Part shown: piece after piece, positions 41,549 to 49,917 of the stretch
Layout: every line of letters starts with the position of its first letter
Position numbering within the stretch: the stretch's first letter is position 1
From: Dokdonella sp.
GTDB taxonomy: Bacteria > Pseudomonadota > Gammaproteobacteria > Xanthomonadales > Rhodanobacteraceae
Length of the DNA stretch: 50,535 nt
Assembly: GCF_017744955.1 (NCBI RefSeq)
Contig: NZ_JAGIAG010000015.1
Coordinates: forward strand, 1-50,535
Reading direction: 5' to 3'
Notes under the pieces: generated by a model
Database searches by the model: none
What the model was told of the DNA's origin: nothing
Seen by the model: the letters and a program-made list of their open reading frames with translations, nothing else
Translations under genes and position numbers: made by a program

Positions 41549-43774
41549 ATGAACCTGCACGTCTCTCTCCAGCGTGCGACCGACTCCCTGCTGACGCAGT
41601 CGAATCTTCGCTTGCGCATCGGCGAGCACGTCGTCGACGTCGGTGCGCTGCGCATCGTCACGCGCCCGGAAAGCCCGCGCCTGACGAGCAAGGCGATGGC
41701 GGTGCTGATCGAGCTCGTCCGCCAGGTCGGCGCGACCGTCACGCGCGAGCAATTGCTCGACAGCGTCTGGGCCGGCCGCGTCACGACGCCGGACGTGCTG
41801 ACGCAGGCGATCAAGGAATTGCGCCGCGCCTTCGCCGACGACGGCAAGCCGTCGCGCTACATCGAGACGATTCCGAAGGTCGGCTACCGCCTGATCGCGC
41901 CGGCGCTGGTGCTCGACGGTCCGGGCACCGGCTTGCTGGTGGACGGCGGCGAGGCCGTGCTCGAGCCGCCGGAGACGACGCAGGCGGCGCCGGCCGTCGC
42001 GCCGGAGGCGCCGCCGCCGTCGCGCGGCGTGGATCGCAAGGCGGTCGTCGTGGCTGCGCTGGTGCTGCTCGCGCTGGCGGCGTTCGGCGGCTACTACGCC
42101 TCGCGCAACCGCGCCGACGTCGCCGCCACGACGCGCTGGCGCACCAGCGACCTGCACGCGCTCACCTCCGATCCGGGCGCCGAATACCGGCCGCACCTGT
42201 CGCCCGATGCCACGCGGGTCGCGTTCGGCGTCTTCAATCAGCCGGAGTCGACCGAACGTCTGATGATGCGTTCGCTCGAACCTTCGCAGCGGATCGTCCT
42301 CACCCAAGGCAGCGACTCGGTGGAGGCGTTTCCGATCTGGTCGCCGGACGGGCATCGCATCGCGTTCTCGCGCATCGGTTCGGATCACTGCGAGATGTTC
42401 GTCGTGGCCGGGCTCGGCGGTGCGGAGCAGCACGTGCGCAAATGCCAGGATCCCGGCGCGAACTATTTCGACTGGACTCCCGACGGTCGCGGACTGGTCT
42501 CCTCCGAGCGCGCCGACGGCGGCAAGGGCGATTTCCAGCTGTTCCGCTTCGACCTGGACAGCGGGGAGCAGCGGCCGATCTCCTACGAGCGCACCGCCGG
42601 CGCGCAGGATCTCGACGCGCGCTACTCCCCCGACGGGCGGCAGCTCGCGTTCCGGCGTGGCCTGTCGCCGTACAGCGACCTGTTCGTGATGCCGGCCGAC
42701 GGCGGCCGCCCGCGCCAGGTCACGCACGTGTCCGCGCGCATCCGCGGCTACACATGGACGGCGGACAATCGCACGCTGGTCTATTCCGCCGACCATTCCG
42801 GAATGCAGTCCCTCTATGCGGTCGACGTCGAGGACGGCCACGACGAGCCGCTCGGCATCGCTCCGGCCGCCTATCCGGACGCCGCGCGCAGCGGCGACGC
42901 CGTCGTCTACGAAATCCTGCGCACGCGCGAGCGGCTGAAGACGCTGTCGCTGCGGCAGGAAGGAACGCCGATGCAGCTGCTCGCGCCGTCCACCGGCAAC
43001 GACTACGGCGCGGTGCTGTCTCCCGACGGCCGGCAGCTGGCGTTCGCGTCCGATCGCAGCGGCCAGCGCCAGGCCTGGCTGTACGACTTCGAATCGAAGA
43101 CCGCGACGCAACTGACGGATGCGTCTTCCAAGCCGATCCTGTCCGTCGGCTGGAGTCCGGGCGCCGATCGCATCCTCGCCGTGCAGCGCAACGGCGCCAC
43201 CCGGCAACTGGTCGAGATCGAACTGGCCAGCCGCCGCCAGCGCGTGCTGTCGCGCCCCGACGACAACATCGTGTTCGGCGCCTACGCCCCCGATGCGCAA
43301 AGCCATCTGATGGCGGTGCGGGTGTCGGACCAGGACACACGTCTCTATCGCGTGCGGCACGCCGGCACGGCGCAGGAAAGCCGCGAGCTGCTCCTGCCCA
43401 GCGTCGTGGCCGCGCAGGTCGATCCGGCCAGCCGTTCGCTGTACTACACCTCCGGCGTCGAGCCGGGGCTGCATCGCCGCTCGCTCGACGGCGACGCCGA
43501 CGAGCGCATCACGCCCGACACGGTCGAGTTGCCGCGCAAGGGCTGGCGCGTCGCGGGCGGCCACGTCTGGTACCTCGCCGATCTCGGTGTGCGTTCGGGC
43601 AATCTGCGCGAGTTCGATCCGGCCACCGGCAGCGACCGCCTCGCGGCCAAGCTCGACCTGCTGCTGGAGAGCGTGGACTTCGACGTGACCCCGTCCGGCG
43701 ACGCCCTGATCTTCGCCCCGGTGGACGCCGAAGACACCGACGTCGGCTTCTTTCGCCTGACCCGCACGCCGTAG
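41549..43774 (+). CDS. CadC-like membrane regulator with TolB-type beta-propeller
   Basis: A 741-residue protein. Residues about 30-115 form an OmpR/PhoB-type winged helix (LTSKAMAVLIELVRQVGATVTREQLLD in pieces, then KELRRAFADD and IPKVGYRLI). A Pro/Ala-rich linker leads to one membrane helix (about 164-184, KAVVVAALVLLALAAFGGYY). The rest (about 200-741) is a periplasmic beta-propeller with TolB/PD40-like repeats (AFPIWSPDGHRIAFSR, DARYSPDGRQLAFRR, GAVLSPDGRQLAFASD, SVGWSPGADRILAV). The layout is that of one-component CadC/ToxR-like regulators that sense outside and bind DNA inside. Start ATG 41549 is before the wHTH; the frame is open from 41489. The ribosome-binding site is weak. Its target genes are not known. 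Confidence 0.9.
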   Translation: MNLHVSLQRATDSLLTQSNLRLRIGEHVVDVGALRIVTRPESPRLTSKAMAVLIELVRQVGATVTREQLLDSVWAGRVTTPDVLTQAIKELRRAFADDGKPSRYIETIPKVGYRLIAPALVLDGPGTGLLVDGGEAVLEPPETTQAAPAVAPEAPPPSRGVDRKAVVVAALVLLALAAFGGYYASRNRADVAATTRWRTSDLHALTSDPGAEYRPHLSPDATRVAFGVFNQPESTERLMMRSLEPSQRIVLTQGSDSVEAFPIWSPDGHRIAFSRIGSDHCEMFVVAGLGGAEQHVRKCQDPGANYFDWTPDGRGLVSSERADGGKGDFQLFRFDLDSGEQRPISYERTAGAQDLDARYSPDGRQLAFRRGLSPYSDLFVMPADGGRPRQVTHVSARIRGYTWTADNRTLVYSADHSGMQSLYAVDVEDGHDEPLGIAPAAYPDAARSGDAVVYEILRTRERLKTLSLRQEGTPMQLLAPSTGNDYGAVLSPDGRQLAFASDRSGQRQAWLYDFESKTATQLTDASSKPILSVGWSPGADRILAVQRNGATRQLVEIELASRRQRVLSRPDDNIVFGAYAPDAQSHLMAVRVSDQDTRLYRVRHAGTAQESRELLLPSVVAAQVDPASRSLYYTSGVEPGLHRRSLDGDADERITPDTVELPRKGWRVAGGHVWYLADLGVRSGNLREFDPATGSDRLAAKLDLLLESVDFDVTPSGDALIFAPVDAEDTDVGFFRLTRTP

Positions 43775-43852
43775 CGGTGCCTGCCGCCGCGCCTCGCGCC
43801 ATGGCGGCTTGGATTTTCAAGTAGCTGATCCGTAAGGATTTCGTCGGGACTT

Positions 43853-43880
43853 CCGGCGAATTTCGGCGAGAATTCGCGCC
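43853..43880. repeat. Imperfect palindrome between the sensor gene and the AraC gene
   Basis: CCGGCGAATT-x-GAATTCGCGCC around 43853-43880 is a near-palindromic stretch in the 173-base gap. It could end the upstream transcript or serve as an operator for the AraC-family gene; no T tract is present. Confidence 0.35.
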
Positions 43881-43947
43881 GATTTCAGGACCGCCGCCGG
43901 CGTTTGCGCGTACCTAGCGACCTCTGCTGTCGTTGTTCGGAGGTCGT

Positions 43948-44826
43948 GTGCAAATCGTCTTTCATTCGCCCGTCCCGGGCGGTGTCCTGGAACTGTCGTC
44001 CGCGGCCTATGCGCGCTCGTCGAAGCTGGCCGTGGTGGTCGGCGGCGGCCGTGGCTGCGCGCTGAAACTCGACGGCGAGTTCGTCGCCATCTGGATTCCG
44101 CTGCGCGGTCGCCTGCAGCTGGGCAACGACGCGCTGCTGCATTCCGGCGAAGCCTGCGTCACCGAGCCGGAGACCTGCCAGCGCGTGATCGGCCGCGGCA
44201 ATGCGCTGTGGGTCGGCATTCTCGGTACGGCCGACGTCTGGCGTCACGCGCTCGGCCGCCTGGTCGACTTGCCCGGAGTGGTGAAGACGCTGCTGCCGGC
44301 GCGCCATCGCGCCGATCGCGAACTGCGCCGTCTCGCCGTGGCGGTCGCGCGTGCGAAGGAGGGCGGCGAACTGCAGGTCGAGGCGGTGCTGGAGCGGATC
44401 TGCACCTTGCAAGGCGGCCTCGTCGAGGCAATCGAACGCTGCCCCGGTCGCACCCATGCACAGCGCCGTCACGTGTTCGCGCGCCTGCAGCGCGTGTGCC
44501 ACTACCTGGACGCGAACTGCCATCTCGAGCTGGACAACGACGCGCTGGCGCGACTGGCGAACTACTCGCCGTGGCACTTCATTCGCGCCTTCCGCGCCGC
44601 CTACGGCGAGACGCCGCACGCCTATCTGGTGAGGCGCCGCCTGGAGCGCGCCTGCCGGCTGCTGCGCGGGAGCCATCTGGCGATTTCGGAAGTCGCGCTG
44701 GCCAGCGGTTTCGAGAATCGCTGCGCCTTCTCGCGGCTGTTCCGCCAGCGCTTCGGCACGACGGCCGGGGCGATGCGCCGGCAGGCGGGCGGCGCGGCAC
44801 GAGCGCCGCAGTCGGCAATTCGATGA
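43948..44826 (+). CDS. AraC-family regulator, first of two paralogues
   Basis: A 292-residue AraC/XylS-type regulator. The C-terminal DNA-binding domain (about 185-280) has two helix-turn-helix units (LARLANYSPWHFIRAFRAAY, then HLAISEVALASGFENRCAFSRLF) and RFGTTAGAMRR at the end. The N-terminal half (VVVGGGRGCALKLDGEFVAIWIPLRGRLQLG) is a small cupin-like effector domain. The start is GTG 43948 with GGAGG at 43939-43943; the alternative TTG at 43933 gives 5 more residues. It directly precedes a TonB-dependent receptor gene (127 bases), which is probably its target. The paralogue at 48686-49570 matches over the full length, over half of the residues by eye. Confidence 0.9.
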   Translation: MQIVFHSPVPGGVLELSSAAYARSSKLAVVVGGGRGCALKLDGEFVAIWIPLRGRLQLGNDALLHSGEACVTEPETCQRVIGRGNALWVGILGTADVWRHALGRLVDLPGVVKTLLPARHRADRELRRLAVAVARAKEGGELQVEAVLERICTLQGGLVEAIERCPGRTHAQRRHVFARLQRVCHYLDANCHLELDNDALARLANYSPWHFIRAFRAAYGETPHAYLVRRRLERACRLLRGSHLAISEVALASGFENRCAFSRLFRQRFGTTAGAMRRQAGGAARAPQSAIR

Positions 44827-44875
44827 GAGCAAGGTTGGCAAATCCATTCGCCAGGAAATGGCAATCGACCGGCTT

Positions 44876-44930
44876 CACGCTTTTTTAAGGTTGATCCAAT
44901 GCGCGTCGCGGTGTGCGGCCGCTGAGTCGT
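44876..44930 (+). promoter_or_regulatory. Leader element shared by the two receptor genes (copy 1)
   Basis: CTTTTTTAAGGTTGATCC and the following GC-rich GCGCGTCGCGGTGTGCGGCC (44880-44920) closely match the sequence at 49839-49892 upstream of the second receptor gene. It is 24-78 bases before ATG 44954. A shared promoter/operator for the paralogous AraC regulators is likely. Confidence 0.55.
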
Positions 44931-44953
44931 TGCACGATGGGAGAACAATTTCG

Positions 44954-47929
44954 ATGAAACAGACAAAACTCGGTAAAGCGATCTGCGCCGCGCTGCCGTC
45001 CTGCCTCGCCGTATCGGCGTTCGGCGTCGCCGGTCCCGCGCTGGCGCAGGACGCCGGCCAGCCCGATTCGCAGCAGCTCGAAACCGTCACCGTGACGGGT
45101 TCGCGCATCCGCAAGGCGGACGTGGAAACGGCCCAGCCGATCCTCGTTCTGGATCGCGCCGCGATCGAGAAGCAAGGCTTCAACACGGTCGTCGACATCC
45201 TGTCGAACCTGACCGAAGCGGGCGCCCCGCCGATCAGCCGCTCGAGCGTGCTGGCGTCCGGCGAAGGCGTCGGCGGCTACTACGTCGACCTGCGCGGCAT
45301 CGGCGCCACCCGCACGCTGATCCTGTTGAACGGCAAGCGCCTCGGCGCAACCAGCAGCGGCGCCCAGGATCTCTCGCAGGTTCCGGTCGCGGCGGTCGAG
45401 CGCGTCGAGGTCCTGAAGGACGGCGCCTCGGCGATCTACGGTTCCGATGCGATCGCGGGCGTGATCAACGTCATCACGCGTCGCAACTACGACGGCGCCG
45501 AAGCCAGCGCCTACATCGGCCAGTACGACCAAGGCGACGGCACCAAGCAGACCTACAGCATGACGCTGGGTTCGCACAACGAGCGCGGTTCGATCACGGT
45601 CGCGACCGAATACTCGAAGGAAGACCCGACCTGGGCGCGCAATCGTCCGTACAGCCGCTACAACGCCAGTCCGCGGCATCCGCTGGCCGGCATGACGCCG
45701 GTGTCGCAGTGGGGCGCGTTCCTCCTGCCGAACGGCTGTCCGGGCGTGGAAGATAGCCGGTTCGGACTGTGCACGCTCAATCCGGGCGGCAATCCGTTCA
45801 ACATGGGTCAGGACGGTCGTCCGAACGACTTCCACGGCACGAATTCGGCCGGTGGTCCGAGCGACTTGACCACCTCCAACGACGAGATGATGGGCACGAC
45901 GGGGCTGAGCCGTCACGCGCTGTTCGTCGCCGCCGAATACAGCATCACCGACAACGTCAAGTTCTCGACCGACGTCCTGTACAACAAGCGTTCGACGACG
46001 CAGCAGGTCGCCGGCTATCCGTTCACGGTCGGCGCGTTCGGCCTGGAAGGTCTGTCCGCGGACAGCTACTACAACCCGTTCGGCAACCAGTATGTGCCGG
46101 AAGGTGAGGAAGGTCAGAGCATCTACTTCATCCGCCGCACCTGGGAAGTGCCGCGCGTCACGCGCAGCGACCTGCAGACCTACCGTTTCTCGGGCACGTT
46201 GGAAGGCTCGTTCGAGATCGCCGGCCGCACCTGGAACTGGGACGTCGGCGGCTTCGTCAACACCAACGACCTGCTGAAGACCGACCGCGGCGACGGCAGC
46301 CTGCCGGCGATGGCGGCGGCGCTCGGCGCTTCGTTCTTCAACCCGCTGACCAAGCGCGTCGAGTGCGGTACCGCGGCGAATCCGACGCCGTACGGCGCCG
46401 GCCCCGGGCAGTGCATTCCGTGGAACCCGTTCTATTCCGCAGGCCAGGTGGGTCCGGGCTCACTGACGGGGAACAAGGACCTGCAGACGTTCATGTTCCC
46501 GTTCTACCACGACACCGGTCGCACCAAGACGGTCGACTACAGCGCCAACCTGACCGGTTCGCTGTTCTCGCTGCCGGCGGGCGACGTCAGCATCGCGACG
46601 GGTTACGAACATCGCCAGGAATCGGGTCGCTTCGAGCCGGACGCGTCCAAGCAGGCCGGTGCGAGCACCAGCCTCGCCGGCACCATGACCAAGGGTCGCT
46701 ACAAGGTCGACGAGTACTACGTCGAAGTCGACGTGCCGGTGCTGAAGGACGTGCCGTTCTTCAAGGAACTGACCTTCAACGTCGCCGCGCGCTACTCGGA
46801 CTACACCACGTTCGGCGAGACGACCAACGGCAAGTTCAGCCTGACCTGGCGTCCGATCGAGGACCTGCTGGTCCGCGCCAACTATGCCGAAGGCTTCCGC
46901 GCGCCGACGATCGGCGACCTGTACGGCGGATCGAGCCAGACGTTCGCCTTCTACACCGACCCGTGCGACTTGCGCAATTCCGCCGGCAGCAATCCAGCGG
47001 TGCTGGCGCGCTGCACCGGCGGGTTCGGCGGACAGAACCCGACGCCGGGGAACTTCCAGCAGCCCGGCCAGGGCGGCACCCCGTGCTCGTCGTTCCCGTG
47101 CCAGACCGGCACGCCGTTCGAGGGCGGTTCCAATCCGAAGCTAACTCCGGAGCTGTCGACCAGCAAGACCGCCGGCCTGGTGTACAGCCCGAGTTGGGTG
47201 CAGGGTCTGGACCTCAGCCTCGACTGGTACAACATCCGCCTGAAGAACCGCATTTCCGTCGACTCGGTGTCGCAGATGCTGCAGGACTGCTACGTGTTCG
47301 GCGCGATCTCCCGCTGCAGCACCAGCCTGTTCACGCGTGACGCGAACGGCGGCCTCAATACCGCGCACATCGGCGGCATCAACCAGGGCTGGCAGGAAGT
47401 GGAAGGCTACGACTTCGGCGTCAACTATCGCCTGCCGGAGTTCTCGTTCGGACGCTTCCGCGTCAGCTGGGACACCACCTACACCAGCCTCAACAACCTC
47501 AAGCCGGACGACAAGCCGGCTACGGCAGTCGCGGTGCAGAACAGCTTCGCCGGCTTCCCGCGCATCCGTTCGAACCTGAGCCTGGACTGGACGCTCGGCG
47601 ACTTCGGTGCGACCTGGACGACGCGCTATTTCTCCAGCATGAAGGAGGTCTGCTCGTTCGACAAGAAGGGCGGTCCGGAATGCAACATGCCGAACTACTC
47701 CGCCCCCGACACCGGATTCAGCCCGACCAACCGCGTCGGTTCCACGTCCTGGCATGACCTGCAGGTACGCTGGACCGCGCCGTGGAACGGCACGATCGCC
47801 GTCGGTGCGAACAACGTGTTCAACAAGCAGCCGCCGATCATGTACTCGGCGCCGAACTCGCAGTTCTCCTACTACGGCGGTTTCGACATCGGTCGCTTCT
47901 ACTACCTGCGTTACACGCAGAAGTTCTGA
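44954..47929 (+). CDS. TonB-dependent receptor, first of two paralogues
   Basis: A 991-residue outer-membrane receptor. A signal peptide of about 34 residues ends ALA. A TonB box-like start (QLETVTVTGSRIRKADVET) precedes the plug domain (about 50-190, with GYYVDLRGIGATRTLILLNG, VERVEVLKDGASAIYGSDA and GVINVITR). The beta-barrel follows, with typical strands (RFRVSWDTTYTSLNN), the long loops of large substrates and a C-terminal aromatic end YLRYTQKF, where the final Phe is the BAM signal. Such receptors take up siderophores, vitamins, sugars or oligopeptides. No substrate is evident. The start ATG 44954 has GGAGA upstream, and the upstream AraC gene is the likely regulator. Confidence 0.95.
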   Translation: MKQTKLGKAICAALPSCLAVSAFGVAGPALAQDAGQPDSQQLETVTVTGSRIRKADVETAQPILVLDRAAIEKQGFNTVVDILSNLTEAGAPPISRSSVLASGEGVGGYYVDLRGIGATRTLILLNGKRLGATSSGAQDLSQVPVAAVERVEVLKDGASAIYGSDAIAGVINVITRRNYDGAEASAYIGQYDQGDGTKQTYSMTLGSHNERGSITVATEYSKEDPTWARNRPYSRYNASPRHPLAGMTPVSQWGAFLLPNGCPGVEDSRFGLCTLNPGGNPFNMGQDGRPNDFHGTNSAGGPSDLTTSNDEMMGTTGLSRHALFVAAEYSITDNVKFSTDVLYNKRSTTQQVAGYPFTVGAFGLEGLSADSYYNPFGNQYVPEGEEGQSIYFIRRTWEVPRVTRSDLQTYRFSGTLEGSFEIAGRTWNWDVGGFVNTNDLLKTDRGDGSLPAMAAALGASFFNPLTKRVECGTAANPTPYGAGPGQCIPWNPFYSAGQVGPGSLTGNKDLQTFMFPFYHDTGRTKTVDYSANLTGSLFSLPAGDVSIATGYEHRQESGRFEPDASKQAGASTSLAGTMTKGRYKVDEYYVEVDVPVLKDVPFFKELTFNVAARYSDYTTFGETTNGKFSLTWRPIEDLLVRANYAEGFRAPTIGDLYGGSSQTFAFYTDPCDLRNSAGSNPAVLARCTGGFGGQNPTPGNFQQPGQGGTPCSSFPCQTGTPFEGGSNPKLTPELSTSKTAGLVYSPSWVQGLDLSLDWYNIRLKNRISVDSVSQMLQDCYVFGAISRCSTSLFTRDANGGLNTAHIGGINQGWQEVEGYDFGVNYRLPEFSFGRFRVSWDTTYTSLNNLKPDDKPATAVAVQNSFAGFPRIRSNLSLDWTLGDFGATWTTRYFSSMKEVCSFDKKGGPECNMPNYSAPDTGFSPTNRVGSTSWHDLQVRWTAPWNGTIAVGANNVFNKQPPIMYSAPNSQFSYYGGFDIGRFYYLRYTQKF

Positions 47930-47937
47930 TCGACCGG

Positions 47938-47971
47938 CGGTGGGCTCGCGGGAAAAGCCGCGGGCCCACCG
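47938..47971. terminator. Hairpin right after the first receptor gene
   Basis: A 14-bp stem (47938-47951 with 47958-47971, one G-U pair) closes a 6-base loop. It is 9 bases after the receptor stop; only a weak TCTTC follows. A stronger terminator follows at 47997. Confidence 0.55.
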
Positions 47972-47996
47972 TCTTCATTGGAGTCATTCCCCCCAG

Positions 47997-48028
47997 CGCG
48001 CCCGTTCTTGCGGGCGCGTTTTTTTTTT
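47997..48028 (+). terminator. Intrinsic terminator of the first receptor gene
   Basis: CGCGCCCG (47997-48004) pairs with CGGGCGCG (48011-48018) around a TTCTTG loop, followed by ten T. Very strong intrinsic terminator. Confidence 0.95.
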
Positions 48029-48685
48029 GGTGCGCCCGCTACGGAGTCACCGGCCTGCTTACGTCGCGTCGACGGGTGGAAACATCGGCGCTCTGCGAGC
48101 GGCATGCCTCGGCCTCCGCATCCGGCGAAGATTTCCGGCGACCTGTCGCCACTCTCCGCACTACCCGTCGCGACGCCCTTCAACCCATTGTGCGAAGCCG
48201 GTTTTCCGCCGCATGCAGCGCGAATCCGGCCAGCAATTTTCGACACACCGGTTGCGCCTCGTCGCAACCTTCCCGCAGTGTCCGTGGCCGAAACTACGCA
48301 GGCCCTCCAACGGGCAGATGTGTCACAGCATCGATGTGCGAAAACCCTCGGCGGACTTCGGGTTCGGGACCTTGAAGTCCGTCATTTTTTTTGCGCGTTC
48401 CGCGCGAGGCGTCGCTCGCCGCCACCCCCCTCCGTAGCCGGCTCCCCGGCGCATGGCGTCCGCGCCGCAACGACCGCGCGCCGCCGCATCGCTTCCGCGT
48501 TCCCAGCTCTCCCGCGCGACTCTTCGCGGGCGCTTCCGTGCGCGGTACTTGCGAAACTATGAATCTCTTCGTACATTTCGCCGGTAACTATTCTGCAAAT
48601 CGTACGAGCTGCTTCGTTGTTTGGAAATACCTGCTCGTGCGGCGAATGGTCATCCATTAGCAGAGTGCGTAAGGAAGAGAGCATC
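48029..48685. other. 650-base gap without a supported gene
   Basis: This stretch between the first receptor gene and the second AraC gene contains only short overlapping frames on both strands without recognisable domains. The last 120 bases (48560-48660) are AT-richer (CATTTCGCCGGTAACTATTC and similar) and likely hold the promoter of the AraC gene. Confidence 0.5.
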
Positions 48686-49570
48686 GTGGTAGTGACGCGC
48701 TATCGCCTGGCTCATGGAGCGAGGCTGGAGCTGGGTGCGAAGTCCATGGTCGTCAACCGGGCACCCGCGCTGGCGGTCGTGCACGGCGGCGGTCGCGGCT
48801 GCACCTTGAATGTCGACGTGCCGATCGTCGGCGTCTGGATTCCGCTGCGCGGACGCCTGCAGCTGGGCGGCAGCGAGATGCTGGCGTATCCGGGCGAATT
48901 GCGCGTCACCGAAGCGGAGCCGAATTTCCGCGCGGTCGGCCGCGGCGGCGCCGTCTGGGTGGCCTTGCTCGGGACGCCGCAGGCCTGGCGCCACGTGGTC
49001 GGAAGGCTGTCCGGCCCGACCGGGAGCTCCTCGCTGCTGCCGGCGCGCCACGAGGCCGATTTCGAGCTGCGCCGCGGCGCCGTGGCGATGGCGCGGGCGG
49101 AGGCCAAGGGTGGTCTCGAGGCCGCCGCCGAGATGGTGATCGACCGCGTGCTGTCCCTGCAGGCGCGCTTCGCGCCGGCGATCGCGTCCTGCCCGGGGCG
49201 TACCTATGCGCAGCGACGCCAGGTGTTCCTGCGCCTGCAGCGCGTGCGCAATTACCTGGCCTCCAATTGCCATCTCGACGTCGACAACGACACGTTGGCA
49301 CGGATGGCGAGCTATTCGCCTTCGCACTTCATCCGCGCCTTCGGCGCCGCGTACGGCGAGACGCCGCATGCCTACCTGATCCGCCAGCGCCTGGAATACG
49401 CGCGCCGACTGCTGCGCACCAGTCCGCTGGCGATCTCCGAGGTCGCTCTGGCCAGCGGCTTCGAAAGCCGCTGCACGTTCTCGCGCCTGTTCCGCGAACG
49501 TTACGGCACGACGGCCGGGGCGATGCGCGCCATCGTCGGCGCCGCGCGGCCGCAGGCGCGCTTCGCCTAG
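48686..49570 (+). CDS. AraC-family regulator, second of two paralogues
   Basis: A 294-residue AraC/XylS-type regulator with the same layout as the one at 43948-44826. The N-terminal cupin-like half includes AVVHGGGRGCTLNVDVPIVG and VWIPLRGRLQLGG. The C-terminal helix-turn-helix pair is LARMASYSPSHFIRAFGAAY and PLAISEVALASGFESRCTFS. The end is diverged. Start GTG 48686 has GGAAGAG at 48673-48679 with a 6-base spacing; the upstream frame is open from 48617 in unrelated sequence. It precedes the second TonB-dependent receptor gene by 347 bases. Regulator and receptor have been duplicated together. Confidence 0.9.
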   Translation: MVVTRYRLAHGARLELGAKSMVVNRAPALAVVHGGGRGCTLNVDVPIVGVWIPLRGRLQLGGSEMLAYPGELRVTEAEPNFRAVGRGGAVWVALLGTPQAWRHVVGRLSGPTGSSSLLPARHEADFELRRGAVAMARAEAKGGLEAAAEMVIDRVLSLQARFAPAIASCPGRTYAQRRQVFLRLQRVRNYLASNCHLDVDNDTLARMASYSPSHFIRAFGAAYGETPHAYLIRQRLEYARRLLRTSPLAISEVALASGFESRCTFSRLFRERYGTTAGAMRAIVGAARPQARFA

Positions 49571-49917
49571 AAATCCCTTCGATGCGGCGGGTTCGCGCGG
49601 GTGACGGCATATCGCCGCACCCGACGCAGTCGCGCGTCCGATGTTCCGAGGCATTTCCATTGCGGTCGCATGTCGGCGTTGCGATCGAGGTGCGGCCCGG
49701 CGTTCGATCCGGAGTCGTTGCCCCGTCACGCATTTGCGGTCCGGCGACCGCCGCGCGCGGTCGCCCGTGCTCGATTCGATCAACCGAACGCTCAATTTCT
49801 GCAACGCGTCCCACGCATCTTCGGCAACAAGCGCGATTTACGTCTTTTTAAGGTTCGAGGGACGCGTGCCGCGTGTTTGCGGCCGATCGGCAACACCCAA
49901 AACAGGAGAAGCAATTC
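49571..49917. other. 347-base gap before the second receptor gene
   Basis: No supported gene. At 49839-49892 it carries the conserved leader CTTTTTAAGGTTCGA plus GC-rich stretch (copy 2 of the element at 44876-44930). The remaining 49571-49830 is GC-rich with overlapping frames on both strands and no recognisable domain. Confidence 0.5.
49839..49892 (+). promoter_or_regulatory. Leader element shared by the two receptor genes (copy 2)
   Basis: CGTCTTTTTAAGGTTCGAGG, followed by GACGCGTGCCGCGTGTTTGC and GGCCGATCGG, parallels the sequence at 44876-44930 in order and spacing, 26-79 bases before ATG 49918. Confidence 0.55.

Noticed and set aside
39596..43564. A 1322-codon open frame on the minus strand
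   Set aside because: It runs antiparallel to the M48 and CadC-like genes. Its translation is Arg/Ala/His-rich without domains, and such long shadow frames are normal in high-GC DNA.
47978..48562. 194-codon frame after the first receptor gene
   Set aside because: It begins inside the terminator hairpins, has no ribosome-binding site, and its translation is Pro/Arg-rich without any domain.
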